A stretch of 64,000 bases of DNA from an uncultured Massilia sp. (GCF_913773735.1 NZ_CAJYEB010000023.1:558001-622000); one strand, 5' to 3'. Counted from the first letter of the stretch, positions 45,682-55,154 are shown. Translations and numbers: made by a program. The notes: a model not told the origin generated them from the letters alone.

Positions 45682-47382
45682 GTGGCCGCGCCGCGCGGCG
45701 TGGGCATCGGCCTGCGCGTGCCGCACTACCGCGCCTTCCTGGAACGGCGGCCGGCGGTCGGCTGGATCGAGGTCCATACCGAGAACTACCTGGCCCGCTC
45801 CGGCCGCGACCGGCACGTGCTGGAAACGCTGCGGCGCGACTATCCCGTCAGCCTGCACGGCGTTGGCCTGGGCCTGGGATCGGCCGCCGGATTTTCCGAG
45901 GCCCACCTGGCGCGCGTGGCCGGACTGGTGCGCGCCGTCGCGCCGGCGCTGGTGTCCGAACACCTGAGCTGGGGCGCGCTGGGCGACCGCCAGCTCAACG
46001 ACCTGCTGCCGCTGCAGCTCGACGAGGCCGCGCTCGACCTCGTCGCCGCCCGCGTGGCGCGCGTGCAGGACGTGCTGCGCCGGCGCATCCTTGTCGAGAA
46101 CGTCTCCACCTGCCTGCGCTTTCGCGGCGACGCCATGAGCGAGGCGCAATTCCTGGCCGAGCTCGTGCGCCGTACCGGCTGCGGCGTACTGCTCGACGTC
46201 AACAACCTGTACGTGAACCAGCGCAACCACGGCGAGGATGCCCTGCGCGCCCTCGACGTGCTGGCCGCACTGGCGCCCGGCAGCGTCGGCGAGATCCACC
46301 TGGGCGGCCACCTGGACACGGGCGCGCTGCTGGTCGACCACCACGGCGACCGCGTGGCGGCCCCGGTCTGGGACCTGTACCGCGCGGCGCTGGCGCGCTT
46401 CGGCGACGTGCCGGCCCTGGTCGAGTGGGATACCGACCTGCCGGCGCTGGACGTGCTGCTGCAGGAGGCGGCGACGGCGCGGCGGATCGCGCAGGAGGCG
46501 GGCGCCGCCGTCGCTTGCCTGCCGGCGCCGGCGGCCCGGTCGTCCTCCATGGCGTCCTGCATGGCGTCCTGCATGCCGTCCGCGCCGCCGGCGCCGGCCT
46601 CCATGACCCCGGCCGCGCTGCAGCAAGCCTTCGGCGCCGCGCTGTTCGACGCCGGGTGCGACGCCGCGCTGGCGCCCGGCCTGAAGGGCGATCCGGCGCA
46701 CCTGGGCATCTACCGCGGCAACCTGGCGGCCAACTGGGAGCGCGCGCTGTCGTCCGCCTATCCGGCGCTGCGCCGGCTGGTCGGCGACGACGGCTTCGCG
46801 GTGCTGGCACGGCGGTACGGCCGCGCGCATCCGTCGCGCGACCCGGACCTGAACCGCTTCGGCGCCATGCTGCCGGACTTCCTCGACGGCTTCGCCCCGG
46901 CCGCCGACTATCCCTACCTGCCCGACGTCGCCCGTCTCGAATGGCTGGTGCACGAGGCGCACTACGCGCCGGACGGTCCGGCCGCCGGCACCAGCGGCGC
47001 CGCCGCCGCCCTGGCCGCGCTGGACCCGCAGGCATTCGAGGCGTGCCGCGCGCTGCTGCACCCGACGCTGCGTCTGCACGCGTCGCCGTGGGCGACCGTC
47101 GACCTGTGGCGCGCGCAGCAGCCGGACGGCCCGGCGCCGCCGGATACGCCGCTCGGCGCCACACGCGCGCTGGTGCTGCGGCGCCACTGGACGGTGGAGG
47201 TGGCGGCGATCGGCGCGGCCGAACACGCGGCGCTGGCCTGCCTGGCCGCCGGCGGGACGTTCGGGATGGCGCTCGACGCGGCGTTCGCGCTGGACGAGGA
47301 GGTCGACGTCGCGGCCTGCCTGGCCAACTGGCTGGCGCGCGACGTCATGACCGGCATCGCGCCGGCGCGGGCGGAACGCTGA
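45682..47382 (+). CDS. BufB-BufC fusion: MNIO (DUF692) enzyme joined to its DUF2063 partner
   Basis: One frame of 566 residues from GTG 45682. Residues 1-275 are a DUF692 multinuclear non-heme iron oxidase: metal-binding strands [58 protein letters not shown] and LVEWDTDLP. After a linker ([11 protein letters not shown] and Pro/Ala) residues from about 308 are a DUF2063 domain ([16 protein letters not shown] ... HWTVEVAAI), normally the separate BufC that delivers the precursor. Joined in one chain, they should modify the BufA precursor encoded just upstream. The ATG at 46603 inside the frame matches a normal BufC start. Confidence 0.85.
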   Translation: MAAPRGVGIGLRVPHYRAFLERRPAVGWIEVHTENYLARSGRDRHVLETLRRDYPVSLHGVGLGLGSAAGFSEAHLARVAGLVRAVAPALVSEHLSWGALGDRQLNDLLPLQLDEAALDLVAARVARVQDVLRRRILVENVSTCLRFRGDAMSEAQFLAELVRRTGCGVLLDVNNLYVNQRNHGEDALRALDVLAALAPGSVGEIHLGGHLDTGALLVDHHGDRVAAPVWDLYRAALARFGDVPALVEWDTDLPALDVLLQEAATARRIAQEAGAAVACLPAPAARSSSMASCMASCMPSAPPAPASMTPAALQQAFGAALFDAGCDAALAPGLKGDPAHLGIYRGNLAANWERALSSAYPALRRLVGDDGFAVLARRYGRAHPSRDPDLNRFGAMLPDFLDGFAPAADYPYLPDVARLEWLVHEAHYAPDGPAAGTSGAAAALAALDPQAFEACRALLHPTLRLHASPWATVDLWRAQQPDGPAPPDTPLGATRALVLRRHWTVEVAAIGAAEHAALACLAAGGTFGMALDAAFALDEEVDVAACLANWLARDVMTGIAPARAER

Positions 47383-47435
47383 TTGCCCGTGACGGGGAGG
47401 GCGTGGGAGGGCGTGGAAAGCAGGGCGGCGAGGAC

Positions 47436-47461
47436 GCCGCAGGCGCGGGCACGCCTGCGGC
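47436..47461. terminator. Hairpin after the bufferin locus
   Basis: GCCGCAGGCG (47436-47445), 6-nt loop, CGCCTGCGGC (47452-47461), perfect 10-bp stem between converging genes. No T-run, so termination strength is uncertain. Confidence 0.45.
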
Positions 47462-47493
47462 AGCGGCGCCGCGCGCAGGCGGCGCCGGGACGG

Positions 47494-47781
47494 TCAGTGA
47501 TAGAAGGCGCGCAGGATGCGGGCTTCGCCGGAATCGTCGTGGTGCAACTCGTTCGCGGCGCGCGTGGCTTCCATCATGCGGTTCAGTTGCTCTTCCTCGA
47601 AGCGGGCCAGTTCCTCGTTGGCCGCGTTCAGGGCGGTCGCCAGCTTGGCGCGGGCAGCCTGGTACACGACGCCCGTGTAGTGATCCGTGTTCTTGAGCAG
47701 TTCTTCCGCGTTTTCGATGACGAGACGCAGGTCGCCGATCAGTCGCTGCTGCGTCAGGGAGCTTGGGTCATGGGTTTCCAT
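47494..47781 (-). CDS. DUF883-type ElaB/YqjD-like small protein lacking the membrane tail
   Basis: A 95-residue helical protein from ATG 47781 (an in-frame GTG at 47790 adds three). The pattern LTQQRLIGDLRLVIENAEELL then KNTDHYTGVVYQAARAKL is that of DUF883 proteins, which in enterics bind ribosomes in stationary phase. Here the usual GxxGxG-ended membrane helix is absent: the tail is HDDSGEARILRAF. It may be soluble. Confidence 0.65.
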   Translation of the reverse strand: METHDPSSLTQQRLIGDLRLVIENAEELLKNTDHYTGVVYQAARAKLATALNAANEELARFEEEQLNRMMEATRAANELHHDDSGEARILRAFYH

Positions 47782-47915
47782 CTTCCTCACCTTTGGCCGA
47801 ATGTTACGTCTTCAATATAGAGAAGGAGGACTGCCCAAGTTTGTCAGCGCGCAAACGCCAAACTTACCGCCGGGTACGGCTAATCCGGCGCACCCGCGGG
47901 GCGCATCGCATGCGA

Positions 47916-48128
47916 CTAGCGCACGTCGATGCGAACGTCGCCCAGCGTGACGACCTGGCCGGCGCGGATCTTGGCGGTCTTGCGCAGTTCCTTCTTGCCG
48001 TCGACCGACACCGCGCCGCTGGCGACCACGTGCTTGCCGGCGCCGCCGCTGTCCACCACGCCCACCAGCTTGAGCAGCTGGTTGAGCTCGATGAACTCGG
48101 ATGTCAGTTCAAATGTTGTCTTTTGCAT
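47916..48128 (-). CDS. S4-domain RNA-binding protein, YbcJ type
   Basis: A 70-residue S4 protein: FIELNQLLKLVGVVDSGGAG, VVASGAVSVDGKKELRK, and an end RAGQVVTLGDVRIDV. Such short S4 proteins are thought to bind structured RNA. ATG 48128 is chosen because the in-frame codons upstream read through spacer sequence. It stands alone next to fumC. Confidence 0.8.
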   Translation of the reverse strand: MQKTTFELTSEFIELNQLLKLVGVVDSGGAGKHVVASGAVSVDGKKELRKTAKIRAGQVVTLGDVRIDVR

Positions 48129-48272
48129 ATTGTATCCCTGGTTCGTGATGGACGTCGTACTGTTGGGTCCGTGTTGGGTTGGCGCCGGAAAACGCGCAGG
48201 CGGGAAGCCGGTCCGGCGCTGGCGACGCACCGGATCCGGGTTCCCGCCTGCGCGGCGCCGATGTCGTGCGCG

Positions 48273-49667
48273 TCAGTCCTGTTCGGGGCGCGTCATCTCG
48301 ATCGGCACGATCCACTGGTCGAACTGCTGCTCGTTCACGAAGCCCGACTGCAGCGCCGACTGGCGTAGCGTCAGGCCTTCGTGCTGGGCCGTCTTGGCGA
48401 TTTGCGCGGCGCGATCATACCCGATATGCGGGGCCAGCGCGGTCACCAGCATCAGCGACTGCTCCATCAGCTCGCCGATGCGCTTGCGGTTCGGCGCGAT
48501 GCCGCGCGCGCAATGTTCCTCGAACGAACGCATGCCGTCGGCCAGCAGGCGCGCGCTCTGCAGGAAATTGTGGGCGATCATCGGCTTGAACACGTTCAGC
48601 TCGAAATTGCCCTGCGAGCCGCCCACGGTGATGGCGACGTCGTTGCCGAACACCTGGCAGCACAGCATCGTCAGCGCCTCGCACTGGGTCGGATTGACCT
48701 TGCCCGGCATGATCGAGCTGCCCGGCTCGTTCTCGGGGATGGTGATCTCGCCCAGGCCGGAGCGCGGGCCGGACGCCATCCAGCGCACGTCGTTGGCGAT
48801 CTTCATCAGCGCGGTGGCCAGCGTCTTGAAGGCGCCGTGCGCCTGCACCATGGCGTCGTGGCCGGCCAGCGCCATGAACTTGTTCGGCGCCGACTTGAAC
48901 TGCAGGCCGGTGCGCGAGGAAATCTCGGCGGCGATGCGGTTGGCGAACTCCGGATGCGCGTTCAGGCCGGTGCCCACGGCGGTGCCGCCGGCGGCCAGCA
49001 GCAGCAGGCCGGGCAGGGAGGACTTGAGCGCCTGCTCGGCGAATTCCAGCTGGGCGACGTAGCCGGAGAATTCCTGGCCCAGCGTCAGCGGCGTGGCGTC
49101 CTGCAGGTGGGTGCGGCCGATCTTGACGATGTCGGCGAACTCGCGCGACTTGATCTCCAGCGTGCCGCGCAGCCGCGCCAGCGCCGGCAGCACGTCCTTG
49201 GCGAGGGCGGTGGCGGCGGCCACGTGCATCGCGGTCGGGAACATGTCGTTCGACGACTGCCCCATGTTGACGTGGTCGTTCGGGTGCAGCAGGCGCGCCT
49301 CGCCGCGCTCGCCGCCCAGCAGTTCGGACGCGCGGTTGGCCAGCACCTCGTTCATGTTCATGTTGCTCTGGGTGCCGGAGCCGGTCTGCCAGACCGACAG
49401 GGGGAACTCGCCCGGATGGCGGCCTTCCAGCACCTCGTCGGCGGCCTTGACGATCGCGTCGGCCTTGTCCTGCGGCAGCTTGTGCAGCGAGCGGTTGACG
49501 GCGGCGGCGGCGCGCTTGACCTGGGCCAGCGCGGCCACCAGTTCCGGCGCCATCTTCTCGCTCGAGATGTGGAAGTGGTGCAGCGAGCGCTGCGTCTGCG
49601 CGCCCCACAACTGTCCGGACGGCACCTCGATCGGGCCGAAGCTGTCTTTTTCGATCCTGTTTTCCAT
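48273..49667 (-). CDS. fumC: Fumarate hydratase, class II
   Basis: A 464-residue enzyme of the TCA cycle (fumarate to malate). Signatures: [18 protein letters not shown] block near residue 95 (here [17 protein letters not shown]), [14 protein letters not shown] and the superfamily loop [15 protein letters not shown]. The sequence is full length, a homotetramer family with no metal. Start ATG 49667. Confidence 0.95.
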   Translation of the reverse strand: MENRIEKDSFGPIEVPSGQLWGAQTQRSLHHFHISSEKMAPELVAALAQVKRAAAAVNRSLHKLPQDKADAIVKAADEVLEGRHPGEFPLSVWQTGSGTQSNMNMNEVLANRASELLGGERGEARLLHPNDHVNMGQSSNDMFPTAMHVAAATALAKDVLPALARLRGTLEIKSREFADIVKIGRTHLQDATPLTLGQEFSGYVAQLEFAEQALKSSLPGLLLLAAGGTAVGTGLNAHPEFANRIAAEISSRTGLQFKSAPNKFMALAGHDAMVQAHGAFKTLATALMKIANDVRWMASGPRSGLGEITIPENEPGSSIMPGKVNPTQCEALTMLCCQVFGNDVAITVGGSQGNFELNVFKPMIAHNFLQSARLLADGMRSFEEHCARGIAPNRKRIGELMEQSLMLVTALAPHIGYDRAAQIAKTAQHEGLTLRQSALQSGFVNEQQFDQWIVPIEMTRPEQD

Positions 49668-49765
49668 GAACGTTTCCTGTTTCCTGTGATGAGGGAAGGG
49701 ATGGGCGCTAAAGAGTGTACCGCAAGCGCCGTTAATGACGCAGAAGCCTCCACTTTACGACCTCC

Positions 49766-51103
49766 ATGGCCCGCCGCACCCGCCGATTCGCCCGCCTCCT
49801 GACCAGCCTCGCCGCCGCCGGCGCCTGCCTGGCGTCCGTCCACGCCCCCGCTTGCGGCGCCGAACTGGGCGACGCCAGGGTGGCGTCCCACATCGGCCAG
49901 CTGCTCGTCGCGGACATCGAACTGACGATGGTCGACGACCCGTCCACGCCGGTGCAGGTGCGCCTGGCCAGTCCCGAGGTCTACAACGGCGCCGGCATCG
50001 CGATGCCGAAAGTGCTGTCGATGATGAACCTGTCGGTGGTCAAGCGCGACGGCCGCCAGCACGTGCACGTCGCCACGCTGCTGCCGGTGAACGCGGACCA
50101 CCTGCACTTGTACCTGGAACTGGTCGACAAGGGCCAGCGCGTGGTGCGCCTGGCCACGCTGTGGCTGACGCCCGATCCGAATCCGGCGCCGCCGGTGGTG
50201 CCGCCAGCCCCGGTCCCGGTCCCGGCCCCCGCGCCGGCGCCGGTCGCGGCTGCGGCTGCGCCGCCGCTGCCCGTGCCGGTCCCCGCGGCGAAGCCGCCGG
50301 CACCGGTGCCGGCACGCGCGCCGGCCGCCGTGGCCGTGGCGCCGGCGCCGAAGCTGCCCCGTCCGGCCCCGAAGCTGCTGCCCGCGCTGGCGCACGCCGT
50401 GTCGCCTCCCGCCGCCTGCGTGAAGTCGGCCGAGGAGGCGAAGGCCTGCACGGCGCTGGGCGAGAAGAACGCCGAGCTGCGCGCGCGCATCGGCACGCTG
50501 GAAGAGCGGGTGAAGGGCTTGCAGGCGAAGCTGGGCGCGCCGGCCGCGCACGGCGAGGCGGCGCCGAAGGAAACCGCGGCCGGTAGCGGGGAGCACAAGG
50601 GCGAGGCGCACAAGGATGCCGCGCACAAGGATGCGACGCACAACGACGGGGCGCACGCCGGCCCGGCCGCGCCATCCGCGCACGACCAGGCCGCAGGCAG
50701 GCCGGACCCCGAGGCGGCGCAAACGGCGGACGCCAAGCCCGATGCCGCGCCGCCCAAGTCCGAGGACAAACCCGAGGACAAACCCGAGGACAAGCCGCAA
50801 GCCGCGCCCGCGGCCCCGAAGCCGATCTCCTCGATCAAGCCGCTGGTGCCGCGCAAGCCGAAGGAAAAACCGCCCGAGCCGGACGCCGGCCTGCCCTGGG
50901 GCTGGATCGGCGGCGCCGGCGCACTGCTGGCGCTCGGCGGCGGCGCGGCGGCATGGCGCGCGCGGCGGCGCAAGGTCGGCAACGTCGATATCCCCGCGGC
51001 GTCGAGCGCGTTCGACCGGCTGAAGGAGCGCTTCGCGTCCCGCAACCGGGCGCCGGCGCAGAGTGCCGTGCCCGAGCGCGAGGCCGAGCCGACCCTGGAA
51101 TAA
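49766..51103 (+). CDS. FimV-like exported protein
   Basis: A 445-residue envelope protein. Signal peptide about 1-32, then a FimV-type N-terminal domain (GDARVASHIGQLLVADIELT, VRLASPEVYNGAGI). A long Ala/Pro/Val linker, a short coiled coil (LRARIGTLEERVKGLQAKL), Lys/Asp/His repeats (HKDAAHKDATHNDGAH and three EDKP units) and a membrane segment at about 378-397 follow. The C-terminal TPR-like part of full FimV is missing. FimV anchors at poles with type IV pili or secretins in other species; the role here is inferred. Start ATG 49766. Confidence 0.7.
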   Translation: MARRTRRFARLLTSLAAAGACLASVHAPACGAELGDARVASHIGQLLVADIELTMVDDPSTPVQVRLASPEVYNGAGIAMPKVLSMMNLSVVKRDGRQHVHVATLLPVNADHLHLYLELVDKGQRVVRLATLWLTPDPNPAPPVVPPAPVPVPAPAPAPVAAAAAPPLPVPVPAAKPPAPVPARAPAAVAVAPAPKLPRPAPKLLPALAHAVSPPAACVKSAEEAKACTALGEKNAELRARIGTLEERVKGLQAKLGAPAAHGEAAPKETAAGSGEHKGEAHKDAAHKDATHNDGAHAGPAAPSAHDQAAGRPDPEAAQTADAKPDAAPPKSEDKPEDKPEDKPQAAPAAPKPISSIKPLVPRKPKEKPPEPDAGLPWGWIGGAGALLALGGGAAAWRARRRKVGNVDIPAASSAFDRLKERFASRNRAPAQSAVPEREAEPTLE

Positions 51104-51121
51104 GCCGATGGAAAAGTTATC

Positions 51122-51150
51122 TATACAATTCCACGTTTTTGCGTTATGCT
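51122..51150 (+). promoter_or_regulatory. Candidate promoter of a small RNA
   Basis: TATACA (51122-51127), exactly 17 bp, TATGCT (51145-51150), four of six matches in each box, in an AT-rich stretch right after the FimV-like gene. Expected start near 51157, with a hairpin GTGAAC-N5-GTTCAC (51160-51176) at the 5' end. Confidence 0.45.
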
Positions 51151-51156
51151 CATTCC

Positions 51157-51423
51157 CATGTGAACTTTTTGTTCACGGAAACGGATCAGGATCCGGCGCA
51201 GCCACCATCGATAGCGTGGCGCGGGAACCGGATGATCGCTGAGGAAGCGCCTGTCCCCGGAAGCGGTCCGCCTGCCGACAGCGTGCAGGAGGACGCCGGA
51301 TGCAACCGGCAAGAGGCGATGCCAGGAGATACCTGGCACTCGCTCTCCCCGATTCGGGCGCGACGGCATGGCCGTCGCGCCACCCCGCCAACCCGCGCAG
51401 GCATCGCCGCGCGGGTTTTTTTT
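51157..51423 (+). ncRNA. Candidate structured non-coding RNA of about 270 nt
   Basis: Between the promoter-like element and a strong terminator lies about 270 bp with no protein likeness but many stable stems: GTGAAC/GTTCAC; GGTCC/GGACG around CCTGC/GCAGG (about 51263-51300); GCCGG/CCGGC nearby; TGCCAGG/CCTGGCA with an AGATA loop (about 51320-51340); and an 11-bp stem GGCGCGACGGC/GCCGTCGCGCC with a 3-nt loop (51357-51381). It ends with AACCCGCGC/GCGCGGGTT and eight T. No plus-strand gene follows (fliT converges), so it looks like a free-standing RNA, not a riboswitch. It lacks tmRNA, RNase P and SRP hallmarks. Confidence 0.5.
51390..51423 (+). terminator. Strong rho-independent terminator of the candidate RNA
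   Basis: AACCCGCGC (51390-51398), 10-nt loop, GCGCGGGTT (51409-51417), then a run of eight T (51416-51423). It is only functional on the plus strand. Confidence 0.85.
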
Positions 51424-51462
51424 CATCCGGACGCTTCCCGATCCGGCCAGTCCGACAGCCAA

Positions 51463-51504
51463 CAAAAAGCCCCTGGCACCGGCATGTGCCGGTCGGCAGG
51501 GGCT
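51463..51504 (-). terminator. Rho-independent terminator of fliT
   Basis: On the minus strand AGCCCCTG pairs with CAGGGGCT enclosing a second stem (ACCGGCA/TGCCGGT), followed by TTTTTG. It lies 34 bp beyond the fliT stop. Confidence 0.8.
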
Positions 51505-51537
51505 GATGGCGCCGGCGCGGCCGGCAGTGCAGTGAAA

Positions 51538-51822
51538 TCAGTGGGCAGGGCTCAGGGCGCGGTCCAGCTGGCCCATCCACGGTTCGGTGACGTCGCGCAC
51601 GGCGCGGTCGTTGGCCATGATCTGCTTGAGCAGGTCGATCTTGCGCTTGCGCTGGGCGCCTTCCAGGGGCGGCACGCCGTTGCGGGCGGCGGCGGCGTGG
51701 ATCGCGCACTGCGTTTCCAGGCGGGCCACGGTTTCCATGTCGCCCTCGACGGCGGCATTCGCCATCCGGCCGCTCAGTGCGGCGATGTTTTCGTACATGG
51801 CGAGGACTTCGTTGGACGTCAT
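51538..51822 (-). CDS. fliT: Flagellar protein FliT
   Basis: A 94-residue helical chaperone of the filament-cap protein FliD and FlhDC modulator. Recognised by MYENIAALSGRMANAAVEGD, KRKIDLLKQIMANDRAVRD and TEPWMGQLDR. It is separated from fliD and fliS, which are not in the window. A sigma-28-like promoter lies 50 bp upstream and a terminator follows, so it is a single-gene unit. Confidence 0.8.
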   Translation of the reverse strand: MTSNEVLAMYENIAALSGRMANAAVEGDMETVARLETQCAIHAAAARNGVPPLEGAQRKRKIDLLKQIMANDRAVRDVTEPWMGQLDRALSPAH

Positions 51823-51871
51823 GGCTGTTTCCAGTATCTCGAGCGCCGGCCGGATTGCCGGTTGTCAGTCT

Positions 51872-51898
51872 TTAACGGTCGGGTTGTGGGGAACTTTA
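51872..51898 (-). promoter_or_regulatory. Sigma-28 (FliA)-type promoter of fliT
   Basis: On the minus strand TAAAGTTC (51891-51898), exactly 11 bp, ACCGTTAA (51872-51879). This is the best fit in the window to TAAAGTTT-N11-GCCGATAA. The -10 box lies 50 bp before the fliT ATG. Confidence 0.75.
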
Positions 51899-52077
51899 GG
51901 GTTTTTCTCATTATTTTTTGATTTTTTTTCGCCGATGCATTTTCGTCAAGTTTCCCCCGGTCCGGCGCACGATTGGATTGCACTTGCAATAATTGACGAG
52001 CGGCCGGTGTAAAGCTTGGCAAGCCCGGTACGGCATTACTACAATGGACCGCTACCATCACGACCGAAGGAAGATGC

Positions 52078-54141
52078 ATGACTACCAGCTGGACGCCCAT
52101 CAAGACCGCCATCGTCCTGGCCCTGTGCGGGGCCGCGCTCGCGGGCACACCCGCCTCCGCGGCCGCGCCGGCCGCGCCGCGGCCGGATGCCAGGGCCGCG
52201 GCGCAGCCCGACGCGCAGGCCGCGCTGCGGCCGGGCGACGATTTCTTCGCCTGGGCCAACGGCGACTGGCTGGCGCAGACCGAGATCCCGGCCGACCGCA
52301 GCAGCTGGGGCGCGATGGCGAACCTGGCGGAACAGACCAACCAGCGCATCGTCAAGCTGATCGAGGACACCGCCGCCGACAAGGGCGCCGGCGCCGAGGC
52401 GCGCAAAGTGAGCGATTACTTCGGCGCCTACATGAACGAGGCGGCCATCGAGGCCAGGGGCACGGCGCCGCTCGCGCCGGTGCTGGCGCAGATCGACGCC
52501 ATCCAGACCCGCACCGACCTGGCGCGCGCGCTGGGCGCATCGATCCGGGCGGACGTCGACCCGCTGAACAATACCGACTTCGCCACCGAGAACCTGTTCG
52601 GCCTGTGGGTCGCGCAGGGCCTGCACGAGCCGGACAAGAACCGTCCCTACCTGCTGCAGGGCGGCCTGGGCATGCCCGACCGCGCCTACTACCTCGACGC
52701 CGGCGAGCGCATGGCCGGCCTGCGCACCCAGTACCAGCAGCACATCGCCGCCATGCTCAAGCTGGCGGGCCGGGCCGATGCCGAGGCGCGCGCCGCCAAG
52801 GTGTTCGCGCTCGAGGTCGACATCGCCACCGCGCACGCCAGCCGCGCCGATTCGGCCGACGTGCGCAAGGCCGACAATGCCTGGACGCGCAAGGATTTCG
52901 CCAGCAAGGCGCCGGGCCTGGACTGGAACGCTTTCTTCAAGGCGGCGCGCCTGTCCGACCAGAACAAGTTCATCGTCTGGCATCCGGCGGCGGTGACGGG
53001 CGAGGCGGCGCTCGTGGACAAGATCGACGTGGCCGTCTGGAAGGACTGGCTGGCCTTCCACCGCATCAACCAGATGGCCGGCGTGCTGCCGAAGGCCTTC
53101 GCCGACCAGGCGTTCGCGTTCTACGGCAAGGCGCTGAGCGGCACGCCGCAGCAGTCGGTGCGCTGGAAGCGCGCGCTGGGCGCGACCAATGCGGCGATGG
53201 ACGAGGCGGTCGGCAAGCTGTACGTGGCGAAGTATTTCCCGGCCGACAACAAGAAGCAGTTGCAGCAGATGGTGGCGAACATCGTCGCCGCCTTCGGCAA
53301 GCGCATCGACAAGCTGGACTGGATGGCGCCGGCCACGCGCGCCCAGGCCCGGCAAAAACTCAAGACCCTGTACGTCGGCGTCGGCTACCCGGACAAGTGG
53401 AAATCCTATGGCGGCCTGAAGGTGGTCGCCGACGACGCCTTCGGCAACGCCATGCGCGCCGAGGCCTTCCGCTACGGCCAGCAGATCGCCGCGCTGCACC
53501 GCAAGCCGGACCGCGGCGCCTGGGCGATGCCGCCGCAACTGGTGAACGCCGTCAACCTGCCGCTGCAGAACGCGCTGAACTTCCCGGCCGCGATCCTGCA
53601 GCCGCCGTTCTACGACCCGAAGGCGCCGGACGCCGCCAACTACGGCGCGATCGGCGCCATCATCGGCCACGAGATCAGCCACAGCTTCGACGACCAGGGC
53701 GCCCAGTTCGACGCCCAGGGCCGCCTGCGCGACTGGTGGACCAGGGAAGACCTGGCGCACTTCCAGGCCGCGTCGCAAAAGCTGGTCGCGCAGTTCAACG
53801 GCTACAAGCCGTTCCCGGACCTGGCCGTCAACGGCCAGCTGACGCTGTCGGAAAACCTGGCCGACCTGGCCGGCCTGGCCGCCGCCTACGATGCCTACAA
53901 GGCCGCCGACGCCGGCGCCGGGGAAGAGGGCGACCGCCAGTTCTTCGCCGGCTTTGCCCACAGCTGGCGCAACAAGGCGCGCGAGGCGGCCGAGCGGCGC
54001 GGCATCCTGACCGACGGCCACGCGCCGCCGCAGTACCGCGCCGCCACCGTGCGCAACCTGGATGCCTGGTACCAGGCCTTCGACGTGCAGCCGGGCCAGA
54101 AGCTGTACCTGGCGCCGGAGGAGCGCGTGCGCGTCTGGTGA
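52078..54141 (+). CDS. Periplasmic M13-family metallopeptidase (PepO type)
   Basis: A 687-residue neprilysin-type zinc endopeptidase. Signal peptide about 1-29, an Ala-rich linker, then the M13 fold starting RPGDDFFAWANGDWL. Zinc site HEISH (about 531-535), third ligand in ENLADLAGL, substrate motif VNAVNLPLQNALNFPAAILQ (family normally VNAYYN). The tail ends EERVRVW as in the family. Probably cleaves peptides in the periplasm. ATG 52078 follows AGGAAG. Single gene. Confidence 0.93.
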   Translation: MTTSWTPIKTAIVLALCGAALAGTPASAAAPAAPRPDARAAAQPDAQAALRPGDDFFAWANGDWLAQTEIPADRSSWGAMANLAEQTNQRIVKLIEDTAADKGAGAEARKVSDYFGAYMNEAAIEARGTAPLAPVLAQIDAIQTRTDLARALGASIRADVDPLNNTDFATENLFGLWVAQGLHEPDKNRPYLLQGGLGMPDRAYYLDAGERMAGLRTQYQQHIAAMLKLAGRADAEARAAKVFALEVDIATAHASRADSADVRKADNAWTRKDFASKAPGLDWNAFFKAARLSDQNKFIVWHPAAVTGEAALVDKIDVAVWKDWLAFHRINQMAGVLPKAFADQAFAFYGKALSGTPQQSVRWKRALGATNAAMDEAVGKLYVAKYFPADNKKQLQQMVANIVAAFGKRIDKLDWMAPATRAQARQKLKTLYVGVGYPDKWKSYGGLKVVADDAFGNAMRAEAFRYGQQIAALHRKPDRGAWAMPPQLVNAVNLPLQNALNFPAAILQPPFYDPKAPDAANYGAIGAIIGHEISHSFDDQGAQFDAQGRLRDWWTREDLAHFQAASQKLVAQFNGYKPFPDLAVNGQLTLSENLADLAGLAAAYDAYKAADAGAGEEGDRQFFAGFAHSWRNKAREAAERRGILTDGHAPPQYRAATVRNLDAWYQAFDVQPGQKLYLAPEERVRVW

Positions 54142-54219
54142 TTTCCCCGTCGTAAGCTGCGCCGGCGGCACGGACGCCGGGCCTAGAATGGGTCCGACAT
54201 CCACTTGACCGCCGCGCAC

Positions 54220-54852
54220 ATGGACGAGGACTTCCACGACATCGCCCGGCGCACGCTGCACCACTACGACCGCTGCGCGCGCCGCTTCTTCTTCGGCACC
54301 ATCGACCACGACGTCAGCCAGAACATCGGCGCGCTGCTGGACGCGATCGAGGCGCCGTTCCCGTTCACGATCCTCGACCTCGGTTGCGGCCCGGGGCGCG
54401 ACCTGCGCACCTTCGCCGAACTCGGCCACCACGCGATCGGGCTGGACGGCAGCGCGCGCTTCGTCGCGATGGCGCGCGACTACAGCCTCTGCGACGTCTG
54501 GCACCAGAACTTCCTCGACCTGCGCCTGCCGGCCTCGACCTTCGACGGCATCTATGCCAACGCCTCGCTGTTCCACGTGCCGCGCACCTGCCTGCCCAAG
54601 GTGCTGGGCGAGCTGCACGCGGCGCTGAAGCCGGGCGGCGTGCTGTTCAGTTCGAATCCGCGCGGGAACAACGAAGAAGGCTGGAACGGACCGCGCTACG
54701 GCAGCTTCCACGACTATCCCGCCTGGGAGCGCCACCTGGTCGGCGCCGGCTTCATGCCGCTGCACCATTACTACCGTCCGGACGGCCTGCCGCGCGAGGA
54801 ACAGCCCTGGCTGGCCAGCGTCTGGCGCAAGCCTGTCCACAAGGAAATGTGA
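54220..54852 (+). CDS. Class I SAM-dependent methyltransferase
   Basis: A 210-residue methyltransferase: SAM motif ILDLGCGPGRDL (about 51-62), acidic end of strand 2 (GLDGSARF), motif FDGIYANASLFHVP and a Rossmann end. It resembles small-molecule or tellurite-type methyltransferases; the substrate is unknown. The ATG 54220 is chosen over TTG 54205. It follows the M13 gene after 78 bp. Confidence 0.82.
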   Translation: MDEDFHDIARRTLHHYDRCARRFFFGTIDHDVSQNIGALLDAIEAPFPFTILDLGCGPGRDLRTFAELGHHAIGLDGSARFVAMARDYSLCDVWHQNFLDLRLPASTFDGIYANASLFHVPRTCLPKVLGELHAALKPGGVLFSSNPRGNNEEGWNGPRYGSFHDYPAWERHLVGAGFMPLHHYYRPDGLPREEQPWLASVWRKPVHKEM

Positions 54853-54955
54853 CGGCTTTGTTAATTCGCGTACAGAATGATGATGGTCATCCGCTTATTC
54901 TGTGATCACGCGGCTTCGAAAGGAAGCAGCACTTCACTGACGAAAGGAGTTCACC

Positions 54956-55135
54956 ATGAACAAGGACCAAGTCAAGGGCAAGGCCAAAGATATCGGCGGC
55001 AAGATCCAGGAAGAAGCAGGCAAGCTGGTCGGCAGCAGCGAGCAGCAGGCCAAGGGCCTGTCGAAGCAGGTCGAGGGCAAGACCCAGGAAAAGGTCGGTG
55101 ATCTGAAGGACGCCGTCAACAAGGGCAACCGCTGA
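54956..55135 (+). CDS. CsbD-family stress protein, copy 1
   Basis: A 59-residue hydrophilic helical protein: MNKDQVKGKAKDIGGKIQEE, AGKLVGSSEQQAKGLSKQVE and GKTQEKVGDLKDAVNKGNR. CsbD proteins are general-stress proteins of unclear function. Ribosome site AAAGGAG 7 bp before ATG 54956. It is nearly identical in length and sequence to copy 2 at 56557. A rho-independent terminator follows. Confidence 0.85.
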   Translation: MNKDQVKGKAKDIGGKIQEEAGKLVGSSEQQAKGLSKQVEGKTQEKVGDLKDAVNKGNR

Positions 55136-55154
55136 TCCGGTTCGCACCACGCAG

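Noticed and set aside
51157..51423. Assignment of the RNA as RNase P, tmRNA or SRP RNA
   Set aside because: No GAGGAAAGTCCGG core, no tRNA-Ala-like ends or tag frame, and no SRP GGAAGCAGCC core were found.
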